Below, in pieces: positions 62,591 to 64,000 of a DNA stretch of 64,000 bases. A program made the position numbers and the translations under genes. The notes below the pieces were generated by a model. It saw nothing but the letters and a program-made list of their open reading frames with translations, was not told where the DNA came from and searched no databases. Within the stretch, counting starts at the first letter, position 1. Each line of letters opens with the position of its first letter. This stretch comes from Aplidium turbinatum (lineage: Eukaryota > Chordata > Ascidiacea > Aplousobranchia > Polyclinidae), in NCBI GenBank assembly GCA_918807975.1, contig OU964923.1:26269235-26333234 (forward strand). The letters are read 5' to 3'.

Positions 62591-64000
62591 GTGGTGGGCA
62601 GTGGCGCGGGAACTATTTTTCTCTAGGGGGGGCTGAAGCTGCCGTAGTGTTGTCAGCTTCTGGGGGGCTTCGCCCCCCAGACCCCCTTATGTGTGAGAAA
62701 ATTTTAAGCTAGTAGTGGGCATTCGGACATCTCCTGTATATAAAAAATGGCGCCAAAACACACGCATTGTAAATTGTAACAAATGAAGATTGAAAACGAA
62801 CAAATTAGAAAGTGATATGAAAACGACAGTTTGTGAAAATGTGCTCTCACACGCTTCCGAAGATTGATTTTCGCTCAGGTGTTTTCTCTAAGAACTGTGT
62901 CATGAGTTGTTTGACATCGACAGTGTCCAAAATGTTTTGGTGGACATGCATCAACGCAAGATAAGTACCATAAGTCTTTTGTGTGTCATTGAGCTTCTCA
63001 ACCACGTTTTCAGGCGTCTTAGAGCAGAAAAAGAACGTTGTGATGATGCAGCTGAAACCGAGAGGCAATGGCAGAGCACGAATTTTCACGTTTCTTTGAA
63101 AAGATCTGGTGTTTGAGGGTTTATTTGCGATAATAGCTCAGCAATCTTTTGAACGGAGTTTGCGGTTTTTCCACTTAACTTCGCTGAGCAAAGTAAGTTC
63201 CGTTTTTAGGCGACGGCATCGGGTAAGCTGATCTCAGTATCAAATCTTTCCTCACCGTTTGCACAGCTCTAAAGGGCCTTCTCTCTGTTGGTTGCTGTAA
63301 GCAGATCCGCCTGGTCAAATCTTTGATGAAGCTCAGCTTGAACAAAATCAAGGGTTTCGATGTATTGCCGTTTCCAAGCTCCTTCTCCCGCACACGACAA
63401 ATTATCCGATTCCTCTGTGTTTCAAAATGCTGGAGTTTTGTTCACTCGGGGATCCTTTGGCGTCTTTAGGTTATTGACAGACGCAAAGACGTTCGCTGCT
63501 TCCATAAGCATGGAAACGAATTCATATTTTCTGACATTTTTAATCCGTTTGCGGAGAATGGTGATCGATTCCAAAGCTGAAGAAGCAAAGATCTTGTTTT
63601 GAAGCTGTCTTGCGACGGCTTCTGCAGGCTGAAAAACTTCACCGCTGCAGGTAATCGCAAAATAGAGACGCATCGTGCGTGCTTGTTTTACCAAGCCGAA
63701 TATGTTTGCATGTGCGTCTCCTCTCATTGCACTATCTTCTGTTATGTGGGTCAGACATGACAAAGCGATATCATGCATTATTGTAATGTTCAGAAGTACG
63801 CATGAAATGTAAATATTGCAGAATGATGTCCAATAAACGATGGACCGCCGTGTTAGCATAGGTGTAACATGTACCATGTTTAAACTAGCAGGGTGGCTAG
63901 TAGCCTACCGCTACTGCGAGGTATAGCTCCCTATGATTGACGACTCTTTATTGCAATTGATGAGCGCGACCACACGTAGCCTAACAGGAACTCGATTCAT
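62591..64000 (-). mobile_element. hAT/ZMYM-like transposon, 3' part, runs to window edge
   Basis: A terminus-like CAGTGGCGCGGGAACTATTT at 62590 and the GGGGGGCTTCGCCCCCC hairpin at about 62662 mark the left end. Minus-strand transposase pieces lie at 63877-62847. The other terminus would lie beyond 64000. Confidence 0.65.
62847..63877 (-). pseudogene. degenerate hAT/ZMYM-type transposase, C-terminal half
   Basis: Minus strand. The first frame (63877-63422) has GDAHANIFGLVKQARTMRLY, QPAEAVARQLQNKIFAS, SITILRKRIKNVRKYEFVSM and PKDPRVNKTPAF. This parallels ZMYM/DUF4371-like hAT proteins at the 'EYFTLFFGL..LLRTLQ..FYDxV..PRxRKxPRR' region, as I remember it. Later frames (63393-63175 and 63089-62847, LVALMHVHQNILDTVD-like) continue the C-terminal half after frame changes. 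It is a broken transposon gene, not a host gene. Confidence 0.6.

Overview
This is AT-rich animal DNA: long introns, GT-AG splice sites, tRNA-derived SINEs, many hAT-type DNA transposons and (TTAGGG)-like motifs. I recognise one host gene, a complete MARK/PAR-1 protein kinase gene on the minus strand. Its 20 coding exons run from the ATG at 41302 down to the stop at 10682. They join in phase into a 772-residue protein with kinase, UBA, serine-rich spacer and KA1 parts. The style of the repeats and the gene suggest a marine invertebrate deuterostome, perhaps a tunicate, but I cannot prove the taxon from this window.

Region by region. 1-6.7 kb is a pile-up of hAT-type elements, several with exact 8-bp target duplications. 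It holds a 1.34-kb element that is nearly all one inverted repeat, and a U6 snRNA-like sequence inside another element. 6.7-10.3 kb is gene-poor 3' flank with SINE pieces. 10.7-41.3 kb is the MARK gene. Its introns carry at least ten copies of a 60-90 bp hairpin repeat, two tRNA-derived SINEs, two LINE (RTE-like) relics, a 0.93-kb CAGGCC-ended element, a 0.67-kb foldback and a 1.8-kb palindrome in intron 1.

41.3-57.9 kb is almost entirely transposon on transposon. It has two more copies of the palindromic family, a ZBED5-like hAT relic, a head-to-head copy of the CAGGCC family, and a nest of at least five insertions at 50.09-53.83 kb. It also holds foldback elements carrying telomere-like CCCTAA motifs, and a broken copy of a multicopy cysteine-rich ORF of unknown function. 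58-62 kb holds a LINE with an uninterrupted 1018-residue endonuclease/reverse-transcriptase ORF, set inside a split foldback element. 62.6-64 kb holds a degenerate hAT/ZMYM-like transposase that runs toward the window edge.

No LTR retrovirus-like element, Polinton, CRISPR array or toxin gene was recognised. The best candidates for unusual biology are the palindromic element families: transcripts reading through them, including the MARK primary transcript, would fold into long double-stranded RNA.
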